Assembly (NCBI GenBank): GCA_019412865.1
Contig: DXOJ01000285.1
Span: 1 to 5,815 of the forward strand
Source: Bacteroides sp.
Lineage (GTDB): Bacteria; Bacteroidota; Bacteroidia; Bacteroidales; Bacteroidaceae
Reading direction: 5' to 3'
Length of the DNA: 5,815 bases
Part shown: positions 1-5,815 of the stretch, piece after piece
Numbering within the stretch: the first letter of the stretch is position 1
Layout of the letters: the number at the start of each line of letters is the position of its first letter
Translations under genes and position numbers: made by a program
Notes under the pieces: generated by a model
Databases searched by the model: none
What the model saw: only the letters and a program-made list of their open reading frames with translations
What the model was told of the DNA's origin: nothing

Positions 1-23
1 TATCGGCTGAAAGACAGCCGATA
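1..23. repeat. Perfect stem-loop upstream of the first gene
   Basis: Bases 1-9 (tatcggctg) are the exact reverse complement of bases 15-23 (cagccgata), leaving a 5-base loop (aaaga). This would be a stable 9-bp stem. On the plus strand it is followed by aaaattgg, so it lacks the T-run of a standard intrinsic terminator in that direction. It could terminate minus-strand transcription if a run of A lies just left of the window, or be the end of a hairpin belonging to an upstream gene. It finishes 8 bases before a GTG and 23 bases before an ATG that could start the next gene, so it would also sit in that gene's leader RNA. The pairing is seen; the role is unknown. Confidence 0.6.
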
Positions 24-46
24 AAATTGGCGTGGCGGAAAATAGT

Positions 47-2527
47 ATGGTTACTAATGCAAAGATAGGTCAAGACTTGTCTGCTGTTACTGTATATCAT
101 ATTCCAAATAAGGACGGGGTATGGAATGAAGCGGTAGACGTGGATGCGATGTTGAAAAATCAGAATATTACTCCGAATGATGTGTCAAATATCAATGATA
201 TAGATGCTTTAATAGAGAGCTTGGTAAGTAGGTATATTGTTGGAAAAGGATGGGACAACGGTAGTGCTGTAACTATGGAAACAAAGTATTTATACACAAC
301 GATACCTTGGGATTTATCAAAGGAGGTAGATGCTTATGAGGATGCAGTTCGTTCGATAGATGGAATCGCACAGGAGTTCTTGAGCATTCGATTGGTATTG
401 CATCCGAAGAAGGACATTCATCTGCTTGAGCAGACGGATCACTACATTCCTCTTTTAAAGGAGAAAGTAAGTGAGAGTGATTTGGTAGAGTTTGCAAAGG
501 CTCAAGAGCTTCAGCATGCTAATCCTGACAAGCGACCAGTTATTTCACTTTTTACTCGCGGAGCAATTTTCAAATCAGAAGTAAATGCTGAGTTCGCCCG
601 TTTGATAGAAGGAAAGGATTTATTTTCGGTAAGGGTAAATCCGCCGTATGATACAGTCAAATGGCGTCTGCTTTGTTGGCTATTGCGTGTCAAGACTAAC
701 TTTATAGCTTCTGTAGATATGACATGTTTTCAGTTTAAGAATCATTTTCTGTATTACTTCGGAAAGCCAGTCGTTTCATTGACTGAGTTTGATCCAAGTG
801 GAGATACTGATAAGATTTCTGAAGAATTGGAGGCAAAGAAAGAGGAGATTGTCGGTAAGGGGGTATCCATGGACAAGTCTGAGATTGTAGAACTTCAGAA
901 TTTGCTGTCAGAAAAACAATTCTTGGAATGCAAACTAAAGATGGTTGTGGTTAAAGTTACGAACCAGTGGTTACTCGAATCTATTCAGTTTAAGGCGGAG
1001 GAAGTTGCAAATTTGGATTCAAAGTGTTTTGGTCACAAGTTAGCACTTCAGGAGAATATGCTGGATAATACTATTGAGCAAGCTCGGGCTATTCTTGACA
1101 GCTGGAAGGAAGCACTTGATGCTTTGAACAACGAAGATGACGAACTTGAAGGGCAGTTGTTAGAAGTTAATAGAGAAAAGGCTCGGACTATTGCAAACCA
1201 AATAAAGGATATTTGCCTAAAGAAAGAAAAACTGATCAAAAATCTTGTAGAGAAGAAACAGATGCCTCCTGTGGAGTTGCTGGCAACACAAATCTACATT
1301 GTTGGTCTTTTCGATACGTTTATCAAGGAGACGGCTCAACCACAAGAAGAGGATGAACTGTATTTTCGAATATTTAAAGATGCTGACACCTTTGGCTACT
1401 TAAGTCCACAGGTCGAGATGGCGCGCCTGAATTATGGTAATGCTTTCAGTCGAAAGAAAGACCACAAGGACGCATACGAATGCTATATGAAAGCAATCCG
1501 TAACTTGGGATGCTTTCCTGATAATAATGTAATGTTGCGACATTTGAAAACTCATGCTTATATCTCTGCTATTCAGACGCTACTGGATATCGACTTTCGA
1601 CAGAACACGATATGGAGATTATTGAAAGATTTGCAACAAATGCTTGAAAGTTGGAAAAGTGCGGGGTATGACTGTATTGCTGAGGAAGGTGCGTATTATG
1701 CAGCATTGATTAGAAGCACAACGAGCGATTTTGCTTCTTCGCATGAGATGGTTGAGGAGGCAGAGAAAGTATTTGAAGAAGCAGGAAGTGGTAGTAGGGT
1801 GCCTGTAAATCATGAGTTCTATCATGAAGTACTTTGTTATTTACCTGCAAATATTGCAGGTTATTATATAGATAAGTTTGAAGAGTGGGGTTATAAGACA
1901 GAAGCAGGGTCGTATATAAAGAAATGCAATATTTTATGTGAAAGAACCATCGAAAATGCTCTGAGGCTACAGAAAGAAGACCGACTGATGTCGATGGAGA
2001 TGCAAGGAAGAGCATATCATCAACTTGGTTTCTTGGCAGCAAACTTGCCCTCAAATTACTGGATGCAGGCAAAAGACTATTATGCAAAGGCATATAATCT
2101 ACGTTTACAGATATTGCGAATAAGTAATGCGGCTTCTGATGCGGCTTCTCTTGCAGAAACAGCTGTAAACATTGGAGCTTTGTATTTGCAGATGGTTAAA
2201 GTGGAGCTTTTCTGTAATTGCAATGCTAATATGATAGATGTATTTTCTATCACAATGAGATATGCGGAAACGGCTGTGAACATCTACCAGAAACTTATGC
2301 ATCATGGCGAAGAAGAGTCGGAACTCTGCTACTATAGGGCTATCCAGTTGAAGGGTAGTATAATATATCAATATGCAGAATGCGGTTATCCTACAGCTAA
2401 TAAATCAGAGGGTATTCGACTTCTGCAAGAAGCATATGATTGGAATCAAAAACATTATGAGAATACATATTGTGATGTGTTCGAGGGAGTGGCAGGAGTG
2501 ATATTGCGCCATGAAGGATTGATATAA
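47..2527 (+). CDS. Large unrecognised cytosolic protein with charged helical middle and TPR-like C-terminal half
   Basis: I do not recognise this gene. The frame is open from the stop at 8-10; a GTG at 32 gives 831 residues and the ATG at 47 gives 826. I prefer the ATG because it lies 6 bases after a purine-rich ggcgga and ATG is the usual start; the GTG remains possible. Numbering from the GTG, residues 1-255 are mixed and match no family I know. Residues 258-410 are rich in E and K and look helical, partly coiled coil. Residues 457-490 fit the TPR pattern (Y468, G469, A471, A481, Y485, A488), and 655-690, 703-755 and 768-808 look like further helical-hairpin repeats; ETAVNI occurs at both 709-714 and 746-751. 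There is no signal peptide, membrane span, Walker A motif or glycosyltransferase motif, so a cytosolic scaffold or binding protein is the best inference. It lies 48 bp before the glycosyltransferase gene on the same strand, which suggests co-transcription. Confidence 0.85.
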   Translation: MVTNAKIGQDLSAVTVYHIPNKDGVWNEAVDVDAMLKNQNITPNDVSNINDIDALIESLVSRYIVGKGWDNGSAVTMETKYLYTTIPWDLSKEVDAYEDAVRSIDGIAQEFLSIRLVLHPKKDIHLLEQTDHYIPLLKEKVSESDLVEFAKAQELQHANPDKRPVISLFTRGAIFKSEVNAEFARLIEGKDLFSVRVNPPYDTVKWRLLCWLLRVKTNFIASVDMTCFQFKNHFLYYFGKPVVSLTEFDPSGDTDKISEELEAKKEEIVGKGVSMDKSEIVELQNLLSEKQFLECKLKMVVVKVTNQWLLESIQFKAEEVANLDSKCFGHKLALQENMLDNTIEQARAILDSWKEALDALNNEDDELEGQLLEVNREKARTIANQIKDICLKKEKLIKNLVEKKQMPPVELLATQIYIVGLFDTFIKETAQPQEEDELYFRIFKDADTFGYLSPQVEMARLNYGNAFSRKKDHKDAYECYMKAIRNLGCFPDNNVMLRHLKTHAYISAIQTLLDIDFRQNTIWRLLKDLQQMLESWKSAGYDCIAEEGAYYAALIRSTTSDFASSHEMVEEAEKVFEEAGSGSRVPVNHEFYHEVLCYLPANIAGYYIDKFEEWGYKTEAGSYIKKCNILCERTIENALRLQKEDRLMSMEMQGRAYHQLGFLAANLPSNYWMQAKDYYAKAYNLRLQILRISNAASDAASLAETAVNIGALYLQMVKVELFCNCNANMIDVFSITMRYAETAVNIYQKLMHHGEEESELCYYRAIQLKGSIIYQYAECGYPTANKSEGIRLLQEAYDWNQKHYENTYCDVFEGVAGVILRHEGLI
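2127..2150 (+). repeat. Two-copy 12-bp tandem repeat inside the TPR-like region
   Basis: The 11-base string atgcggcttct occurs at 2127-2137 and again at 2139-2149, giving a 12-bp period with one mismatch at the last base (g versus c). It keeps the reading frame and encodes overlapping A-A-S units at residues 699-706 (N-A-A-S-D-A-A-S, numbered from the GTG at 32). It looks like a small in-frame duplication by replication slippage between two helices. Confidence 0.6.
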
Positions 2528-2575
2528 GACAAAAACAGCATTAATATTTATCATATTAACATCGGAAAATCATAA

Positions 2576-3811
2576 ATGAACGAAAAAAAGAAAATACTTT
2601 TTGTATGTCAATACTTTTATCCAGAAACATTTCGAGGTAATGATATTGCTTTTCATCTGGCAGAGAAGGGGTGTGATGTACATGTGGTTACGGGCATTCC
2701 GAATTATCCAAATGGTAAGTTTTTTTCTGGATATGGATTATTTAAGAAACGATATGAAGTGATTAATGGGGTACGAGTGACACGCTTACCAATTGTTCCT
2801 CGTGGTGAAGGCAATAAGATTATGCTTATGTTCAATTACTTCAGTTATCTGATTGTGGGTTGGGTGTGGATGTTTTGCCATGCATTGTTTCATAAATATG
2901 ACATAGTGTTTTGTCAGCAGCTATCACCGGTAACAATGTCAAGTCCAGCGGTGTTGTACAAAAAAATGCGACATGTGCCACTTTATACTTGGGTTCTTGA
3001 TTTATGGCCCGAAAGCTTGACTGCTGCAGGTGGTATTAACAATCAAGTTATTCTTGGATTCTTTAATTGGTTTGTGAAAAGCGAATACAAGAACTCGGAT
3101 AAAATACTTACCTCTTCACGAAGTTTCGATCAAAGTATTTTGCAATATGGTGATTATTTGGACAAGATAATCTATTTTCCACAGTGGAGTGATGGAACAG
3201 CCAATATATCAGATTTGGCTTTTTCTCTTCCAGAAGAATTGCAGAAACTGTCAGACGAACATGATTTTATTATCATGTTTGCAGGTGCTGTAGGTGAGGC
3301 TCATGGTATGGAGTGTAATATGAAAGCCGCATTGAAAACCAAAGAGTATGAAAATATTAAATGGGTGATTGTTGGCGATGGACGTAAATTAGAATGGGTT
3401 CGTTCATTTGTGAAAGAATACGATCTTAACGATACAGTGCTTACCCTTGGGCGTTTCCCATCTGAAACTATGCCAATGTTTTTTGAAAAGGCAAATGTTA
3501 TGCTTGTGTCTTTGACTGATTCACCATTATTTAATCTGTATTCTCCTGCTAAGATAGCTTCATATATGACAGCTGAACGACCGATTGTTGCTGTGCTAAA
3601 TGGAGAGGGTGGTGAAGTTATAAAGAACGCAGATTGTGGTTGGAATGTTTCCGCAGGTGATTCTGAAGAATTAGCAAAACTTGTAATTATGCTGTCGAAG
3701 ATGAGTAAGTCGGAGCTTCAAGAGAAAGGACGTAAAGGACGAGAGTATTATGATAAATTTTTCACAAAAGATGAATGTCTGAAAAATTTAGATAAGATAA
3801 TGGGATTATAA
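2576..3811 (+). CDS. Family 4 glycosyltransferase, WbuB-like (surface polysaccharide synthesis)
   Basis: This is a 411-residue GT-B fold, GT4-type glycosyltransferase that should add a sugar from a nucleotide donor to a lipid-linked polysaccharide intermediate at the inner face of the cytoplasmic membrane. The N-terminal Rossmann half starts with K4-x-x-I-L-F-V and a Y-F-Y-P-E motif (13-17), with GIPNYPNG at 40-47. A hydrophobic stretch around 83-105 probably docks on the membrane. DLWPES at 142-147 and FPQWSD at 201-206 are typical of the WbuB group. The donor-binding half has FAGAVG (235-240), VGDG (266-269), SPAKIASYMTAERPIVA (323-339) and CGWNVSAGD (354-362). The classic E-x7-E motif is replaced by the S-P-x-K form, as I recall for this group. 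E. coli WbuB has been assigned to L-fucosamine transfer, but the donor here cannot be read from sequence. The ATG at 2576 is preceded by an A-rich leader without a clear Shine-Dalgarno. The next gene follows after 17 bp. This gene is more AT-rich than the 3' flank (18 G/C of 60 at 3481-3540). Confidence 0.93.
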   Translation: MNEKKKILFVCQYFYPETFRGNDIAFHLAEKGCDVHVVTGIPNYPNGKFFSGYGLFKKRYEVINGVRVTRLPIVPRGEGNKIMLMFNYFSYLIVGWVWMFCHALFHKYDIVFCQQLSPVTMSSPAVLYKKMRHVPLYTWVLDLWPESLTAAGGINNQVILGFFNWFVKSEYKNSDKILTSSRSFDQSILQYGDYLDKIIYFPQWSDGTANISDLAFSLPEELQKLSDEHDFIIMFAGAVGEAHGMECNMKAALKTKEYENIKWVIVGDGRKLEWVRSFVKEYDLNDTVLTLGRFPSETMPMFFEKANVMLVSLTDSPLFNLYSPAKIASYMTAERPIVAVLNGEGGEVIKNADCGWNVSAGDSEELAKLVIMLSKMSKSELQEKGRKGREYYDKFFTKDECLKNLDKIMGL

Positions 3812-3828
3812 TAGTAATATAATTTGAA

Positions 3829-4818
3829 ATGATAACATACATTATTATTTTTATTCTGCTTCTCATAGCAGAACTCCTCTATTTCCGTATTGCGGATAAG
3901 TTTAACATCATCGACAAACCCAACGAACGCTCATCCCACTCTACGATTGTATTGCGTGGTGGAGGTATAATTTTCTTAATTGGGATATGGATTTGGAGTG
4001 CCTTCTTCGGATTCCAATATCCTTGGTTCTTAGCCGGTTTGACATTAGTAGCCGGCATTAGTTTTGTAGATGACATCCATTCATTGCCGGACTCTGTAAG
4101 ATTAATAGCCCAGTTTGCAGCTGCCGCAATGGCATTCTATCAGCTCGGCATATTGCATTGGTCAATGTGGTGGATAATATTACTGGCACTAATCGTCTAT
4201 GTCGGTGCCACGAATGTGATAAACTTCATGGATGGAATCAATGGTATCACAGCAGGCTACTCTTTGGCTGTATTGATTCCGTTGGCACTGGTGAATATAA
4301 ATGGTGTTTTTGTAGAACAGAGTTTGATCATATCAACGATTCTTGCTTCATTGGTGTTTTGTATTTTCAATTTCCGTCCGAAGGGTAAAGCGAAATGCTT
4401 TGCAGGGGATGTCGGCTCTATTGGTATTGCTTTTATTATACTGTTTCTGTTAGGTAATGTGATGATCAGGACAACGGATATTACTTGGCTGATATTCTTG
4501 TTAGTATATGGTGTGGATGGCTGTCTGACTATTGTACATCGTATTATGTTGCACGAGAACTTGGGCGAGGCACATCGTAAGCATGCTTATCAGATTATGG
4601 CTAATGAGTTGAAAGTGGGGCATGTAAAAGTTTCATTGCTGTATACGGTTATGCAGTTAGTGATTTCTCTAGGATTTATCTATCTTTGTCCCGATACGGT
4701 GTTTGCTCATTGGTTATATTTGGTGGGTGTATCAGCTGTATTGGCTATTGCTTACATATTGTTCATGAACAAATACTATCATTTACATGAAGAATATCTC
4801 ATATCATTAAAACAATAA
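3829..4818 (+). CDS. WecA/WbpL-type polyprenyl-phosphate HexNAc-1-phosphate transferase (MraY/WecA family)
   Basis: This 329-residue integral membrane enzyme should transfer a HexNAc-1-phosphate from a UDP-sugar to undecaprenyl phosphate, the first committed step of repeat-unit synthesis. About 11 hydrophobic segments are visible (near 2-20, 43-61, 65-82, 91-109, 111-130, 141-158, 163-181, 195-212, 217-235, 265-286, 291-312), the usual number for the family. Family motifs appear in order: DKPNERSSH (29-37) followed by R43-G-G-G; the D81-D82 pair (FVDD); NFMDGING (132-139); FAGDVGS (191-197); and a cytoplasmic loop with HR at 237-238 and H-R-K-H at 249-252, matching the HxxH-type motif of WecA-like enzymes. 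The DD and D135/D194 residues are candidate Mg2+ or catalytic residues by analogy with MraY. Length and motifs fit the WecA/WbpL branch rather than MraY itself. Which sugar is used (GlcNAc, QuiNAc or FucNAc) cannot be told. It sits between the GT4 gene (17 bp) and wbuC (5 bp), clearly one operon. Confidence 0.94.
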   Translation: MITYIIIFILLLIAELLYFRIADKFNIIDKPNERSSHSTIVLRGGGIIFLIGIWIWSAFFGFQYPWFLAGLTLVAGISFVDDIHSLPDSVRLIAQFAAAAMAFYQLGILHWSMWWIILLALIVYVGATNVINFMDGINGITAGYSLAVLIPLALVNINGVFVEQSLIISTILASLVFCIFNFRPKGKAKCFAGDVGSIGIAFIILFLLGNVMIRTTDITWLIFLLVYGVDGCLTIVHRIMLHENLGEAHRKHAYQIMANELKVGHVKVSLLYTVMQLVISLGFIYLCPDTVFAHWLYLVGVSAVLAIAYILFMNKYYHLHEEYLISLKQ

Positions 4819-4823
4819 CGATT

Positions 4824-5261
4824 ATGGAATTTGATAAAGAATTTCTAGACAAGCTATTTGAACAGGCCACAGAAAATCCTCGTTTGCGTCAGAACTTCGA
4901 CCTACGCACTTCATCTGCCGATACCAGTCAACGTATGCTAAACGCATTGCTGCCAGAAACTAAAGTGCCTATCCATCGACATGAAGATACTACTGAAACA
5001 GTAATCTGCCTGTGTGGTAAGTTGGACGAAGTAATTTATGAGGAAGTAGTTTCGTATGAGAAGGATACGGATGATTTTCAGAAGGGGATGAGTGTACAAG
5101 ATGCAGCTCGTAAGGTTGAGTATCGAGAAGTACAGCGTATCCATCTCAATCCTACAGAAACCAAGTATGGTTGTCAGATACCTAAGGGGGCATGGCATAC
5201 TGTGGAAGTGATTGAACCATCTGTCATCTTTGAGGCTAAAGATGGAGCTTATACTCGTTGA
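4824..5261 (+). CDS. wbuC: WbuC-family cupin-fold metalloprotein
   Basis: This 145-residue small soluble protein has a single cupin fold. Cupin motif 1 is almost exact: H51-R-H53, then four residues, E58, then six residues and G65 (the leading Gly is E45). Motif 2 is P120-K-G122-A-W-H125, with the final Asn replaced by Val. H51, H53, E58 and H125 are thus the expected metal ligands. The N-terminal part contains N24 and the S35-Q-R-M-L-N stretch before the cupin core, in keeping with WbuC proteins, which carry a conserved Asn/Arg-Met region there. The linker between the two motifs is long (about 54 residues) and acidic. WbuC proteins occur with WbuB and with UDP-N-acetyl-fucosamine synthesis genes in O-antigen and capsule loci; I know of no proven reaction, and sugar modification or regulation are only guesses. 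The start codon lies 5 bp after the stop of the membrane transferase gene, so translation may be coupled. It appears to be the last gene of the operon. Confidence 0.9.
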   Translation: MEFDKEFLDKLFEQATENPRLRQNFDLRTSSADTSQRMLNALLPETKVPIHRHEDTTETVICLCGKLDEVIYEEVVSYEKDTDDFQKGMSVQDAARKVEYREVQRIHLNPTETKYGCQIPKGAWHTVEVIEPSVIFEAKDGAYTR

Positions 5262-5280
5262 ACGATGAAAAACAATGAAT

Positions 5281-5303
5281 AAGAAGTACTGAAAGTGCTT
5301 TTT
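5281..5303 (+). terminator. Weak intrinsic terminator-like hairpin after the polysaccharide operon
   Basis: Starting 20 bases after the wbuC stop, bases 5281-5290 (aagaagtact) pair with 5294-5303 (agtgcttttt) around a GAA loop, giving about 10 pairs of which two are G-U. The run of T is mostly inside the distal arm, so the structure is A-rich on the left and ends in TTTTT, the shape of a modest Rho-independent terminator. Position after the last plus-strand gene supports the call. The stem has few G-C pairs, so leakage is likely. Confidence 0.55.
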
Positions 5304-5340
5304 AATACGCTATGTTATAATTGAACATTTACAATGAGAT

Positions 5341-5393
5341 GGAAAAATGTAGGTCCCTAGATTCATGTGACAAACATGAATCCCTACATTTCC
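5341..5393. repeat. Long bulged inverted repeat between convergent genes; possible terminator for the minus-strand amidase
   Basis: The inner arms gattcatgt (5360-5368) and acatgaatc (5374-5382) are perfect complements around a 5-base loop. The outer arms, 5341-5353 (ggaaaaatgtagg) and 5383-5393 (cctacatttcc), also pair, except for two extra A on the left. The left arm carries an additional 6-base insertion, tcccta (5354-5359), while the right arm is continuous. Read on the minus strand, the folded stem ends in TTTTTCC, which suits termination of the amidase transcript arriving from the right; on the plus strand the T-run is shorter (TTT). The high pairing and lone bulge also fit a dispersed palindromic repeat. 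The pairing is seen directly; the function is inferred. Confidence 0.6.
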
Positions 5394-5468
5394 AAAAAAT
5401 ACCAACTGTCTGTGAAGATCGTTGATATTTTTTTATACAATAAGGCCGTGGTGGAAATCTAAAAGGAG

Positions 5469-5815
5469 CTATTTTTGATAAGAAATTACTTGGGAATACT
5501 CTTTTACCGCATCAAAACACGGACATCCTTTCATCGGATTCAAGTCCCGGTGTCCCACAATCAACGCTTTCGGAAACTGCCTTTTCAACTCCCTCAACAA
5601 GGCAAGCAAAGCTCCTTTTTGCTCCAATGTACGCGTATCTTTCGGCTTTCCGTTCGCATCCAATCCTCCCTCATAACAAACACCTATCGAATGGGCATTA
5701 TGATTACGGCAGTGTGCCCCGACCTTTTCTAACGCACGTCCCCGGTGGATCTCCCCATCACGAGTAATGTAGAAATGATAGCCAATATCGCGGAAACCAC
5801 GGTGCAAGATATGAT
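5469..5815 (-). CDS. N-acetylmuramoyl-L-alanine amidase, T7-lysozyme/amidase_2 type, 5' end outside window
   Basis: The visible part is the C-terminal portion of a zinc amidase that cuts the bond between N-acetylmuramic acid and L-alanine in peptidoglycan. Reading leftward from the window edge it begins H-I-L-H-R-G-F-R-D-I-G-Y-H-F, so the frame is open to base 5815; the TTG at 5807 is not a real start. Landmarks in order match T7 lysozyme: GYHF with the catalytic-type Tyr, RDGEIHRGR, VGAH, HSIGVCYEGG, then GHRDLNP and K-G-C-P-C-F-D, which supply the His and Cys zinc ligands and the nearby Lys. The first zinc His, normally in an N-terminal IHCS/IHCT-type motif, must lie beyond the edge. Substrate may be host or foreign peptidoglycan; a phage-derived origin is plausible because of the T7-type form. 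The gene converges on the polysaccharide operon and so is transcribed separately. Its G/C is higher than in the glycosyltransferase gene (28 of 60 at 5641-5700). Confidence 0.92.
   Translation of the reverse strand, partial: HILHRGFRDIGYHFYITRDGEIHRGRALEKVGAHCRNHNAHSIGVCYEGGLDANGKPKDTRTLEQKGALLALLRELKRQFPKALIVGHRDLNPMKGCPCFDAVKEYSQVISYQK

Noticed and set aside
1710..2093. 127-codon open frame on the minus strand inside the large first gene
   Set aside because: It is antisense to a well-supported long coding frame, its translation has low-complexity S/L/Y-rich character and no motif, and there is no leader. It is a shadow, as are the other minus-strand frames at 273-497, 511-693, 1048-1239, 1619-1825, 2080-2371, 3879-4076 and 4938-5198.
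2528..2575. Possible promoter in the 48-bp gap before the glycosyltransferase gene
   Set aside because: The gap is A/T-rich but has no TAnnTTTG match with a -33 element, and no terminator hairpin, so read-through from the upstream gene is the simpler view.
4158..4388. 76-codon plus-strand frame inside the membrane transferase gene
   Set aside because: It overlaps conserved motifs of the real gene in another frame, and its translation resembles nothing.
5265..5282. Five-codon frame M-K-N-N-E-stop just after wbuC
   Set aside because: Too short to support as a gene; it may be a remnant of a start region, but nothing downstream continues it in any frame.
5310..5322. tatgttataattg, resembling a -10 box or the Bacteroides TAnnTTTG element
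   Set aside because: It does not match TAnnTTTG, there is no TTTG-type -33 element at suitable spacing, and no plus-strand gene follows it.
5475..5732. 85-codon plus-strand frame opposite the amidase
   Set aside because: The minus strand here encodes clear amidase motifs, so this is an antisense shadow.
5805..5807. TTG on the minus strand as a start codon for the amidase
   Set aside because: The frame continues open to the window edge and the N-terminal zinc-ligand segment of the family would be missing, so the true start lies outside.

Overview
The window looks like the downstream end of a surface-polysaccharide (capsule or O-antigen type) operon from a member of the Bacteroidales, probably Bacteroides, Phocaeicola, Parabacteroides or Prevotella. 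The evidence is the AT-rich composition, A/T-rich gene leaders with little Shine-Dalgarno signal, and the gene order: a WbuB-like glycosyltransferase, a WecA/WbpL-like membrane sugar-phosphate transferase, a WbuC-type cupin, then a convergent T7-lysozyme-type amidase. From memory, this is a common ending for capsule loci in that order. The genus is an inference and was not tested.

Layout. Positions 1-23 form a perfect 9-bp hairpin with no T-run after it. Positions 47 (or 32) to 2527 (+) encode a large soluble protein I do not recognise, with an unassigned N-terminal region, a charged helical middle and a TPR-like C-terminal half. After 48 bp come a GT4 glycosyltransferase (2576-3811, +), a polytopic polyprenyl-phosphate sugar-1-phosphate transferase (3829-4818, +) and a WbuC cupin (4824-5261, +), separated by only 17 and 5 bp. 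Positions 5262-5468 are non-coding and hold a weak terminator-like hairpin (5281-5303) and a long bulged inverted repeat (5341-5393). From 5469 to the right edge, on the minus strand, is the C-terminal part of an N-acetylmuramoyl-L-alanine amidase whose 5' end lies outside the window.

How the genes work together. The membrane transferase should start each repeat unit by placing a HexNAc-1-phosphate on undecaprenyl phosphate. The GT4 enzyme should add a following sugar at the cytoplasmic face, possibly an N-acetyl-fucosamine-type residue by analogy with WbuB. WbuC usually accompanies such genes, but its reaction is unknown to me. The amidase is convergent and belongs to a separate transcription unit.

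The least explained element is the 5' gene: a large cytosolic repeat protein, not an obvious sugar enzyme, on the same strand as the polysaccharide genes. I see no CRISPR array, tRNA, rRNA, transposase or clear promoter.
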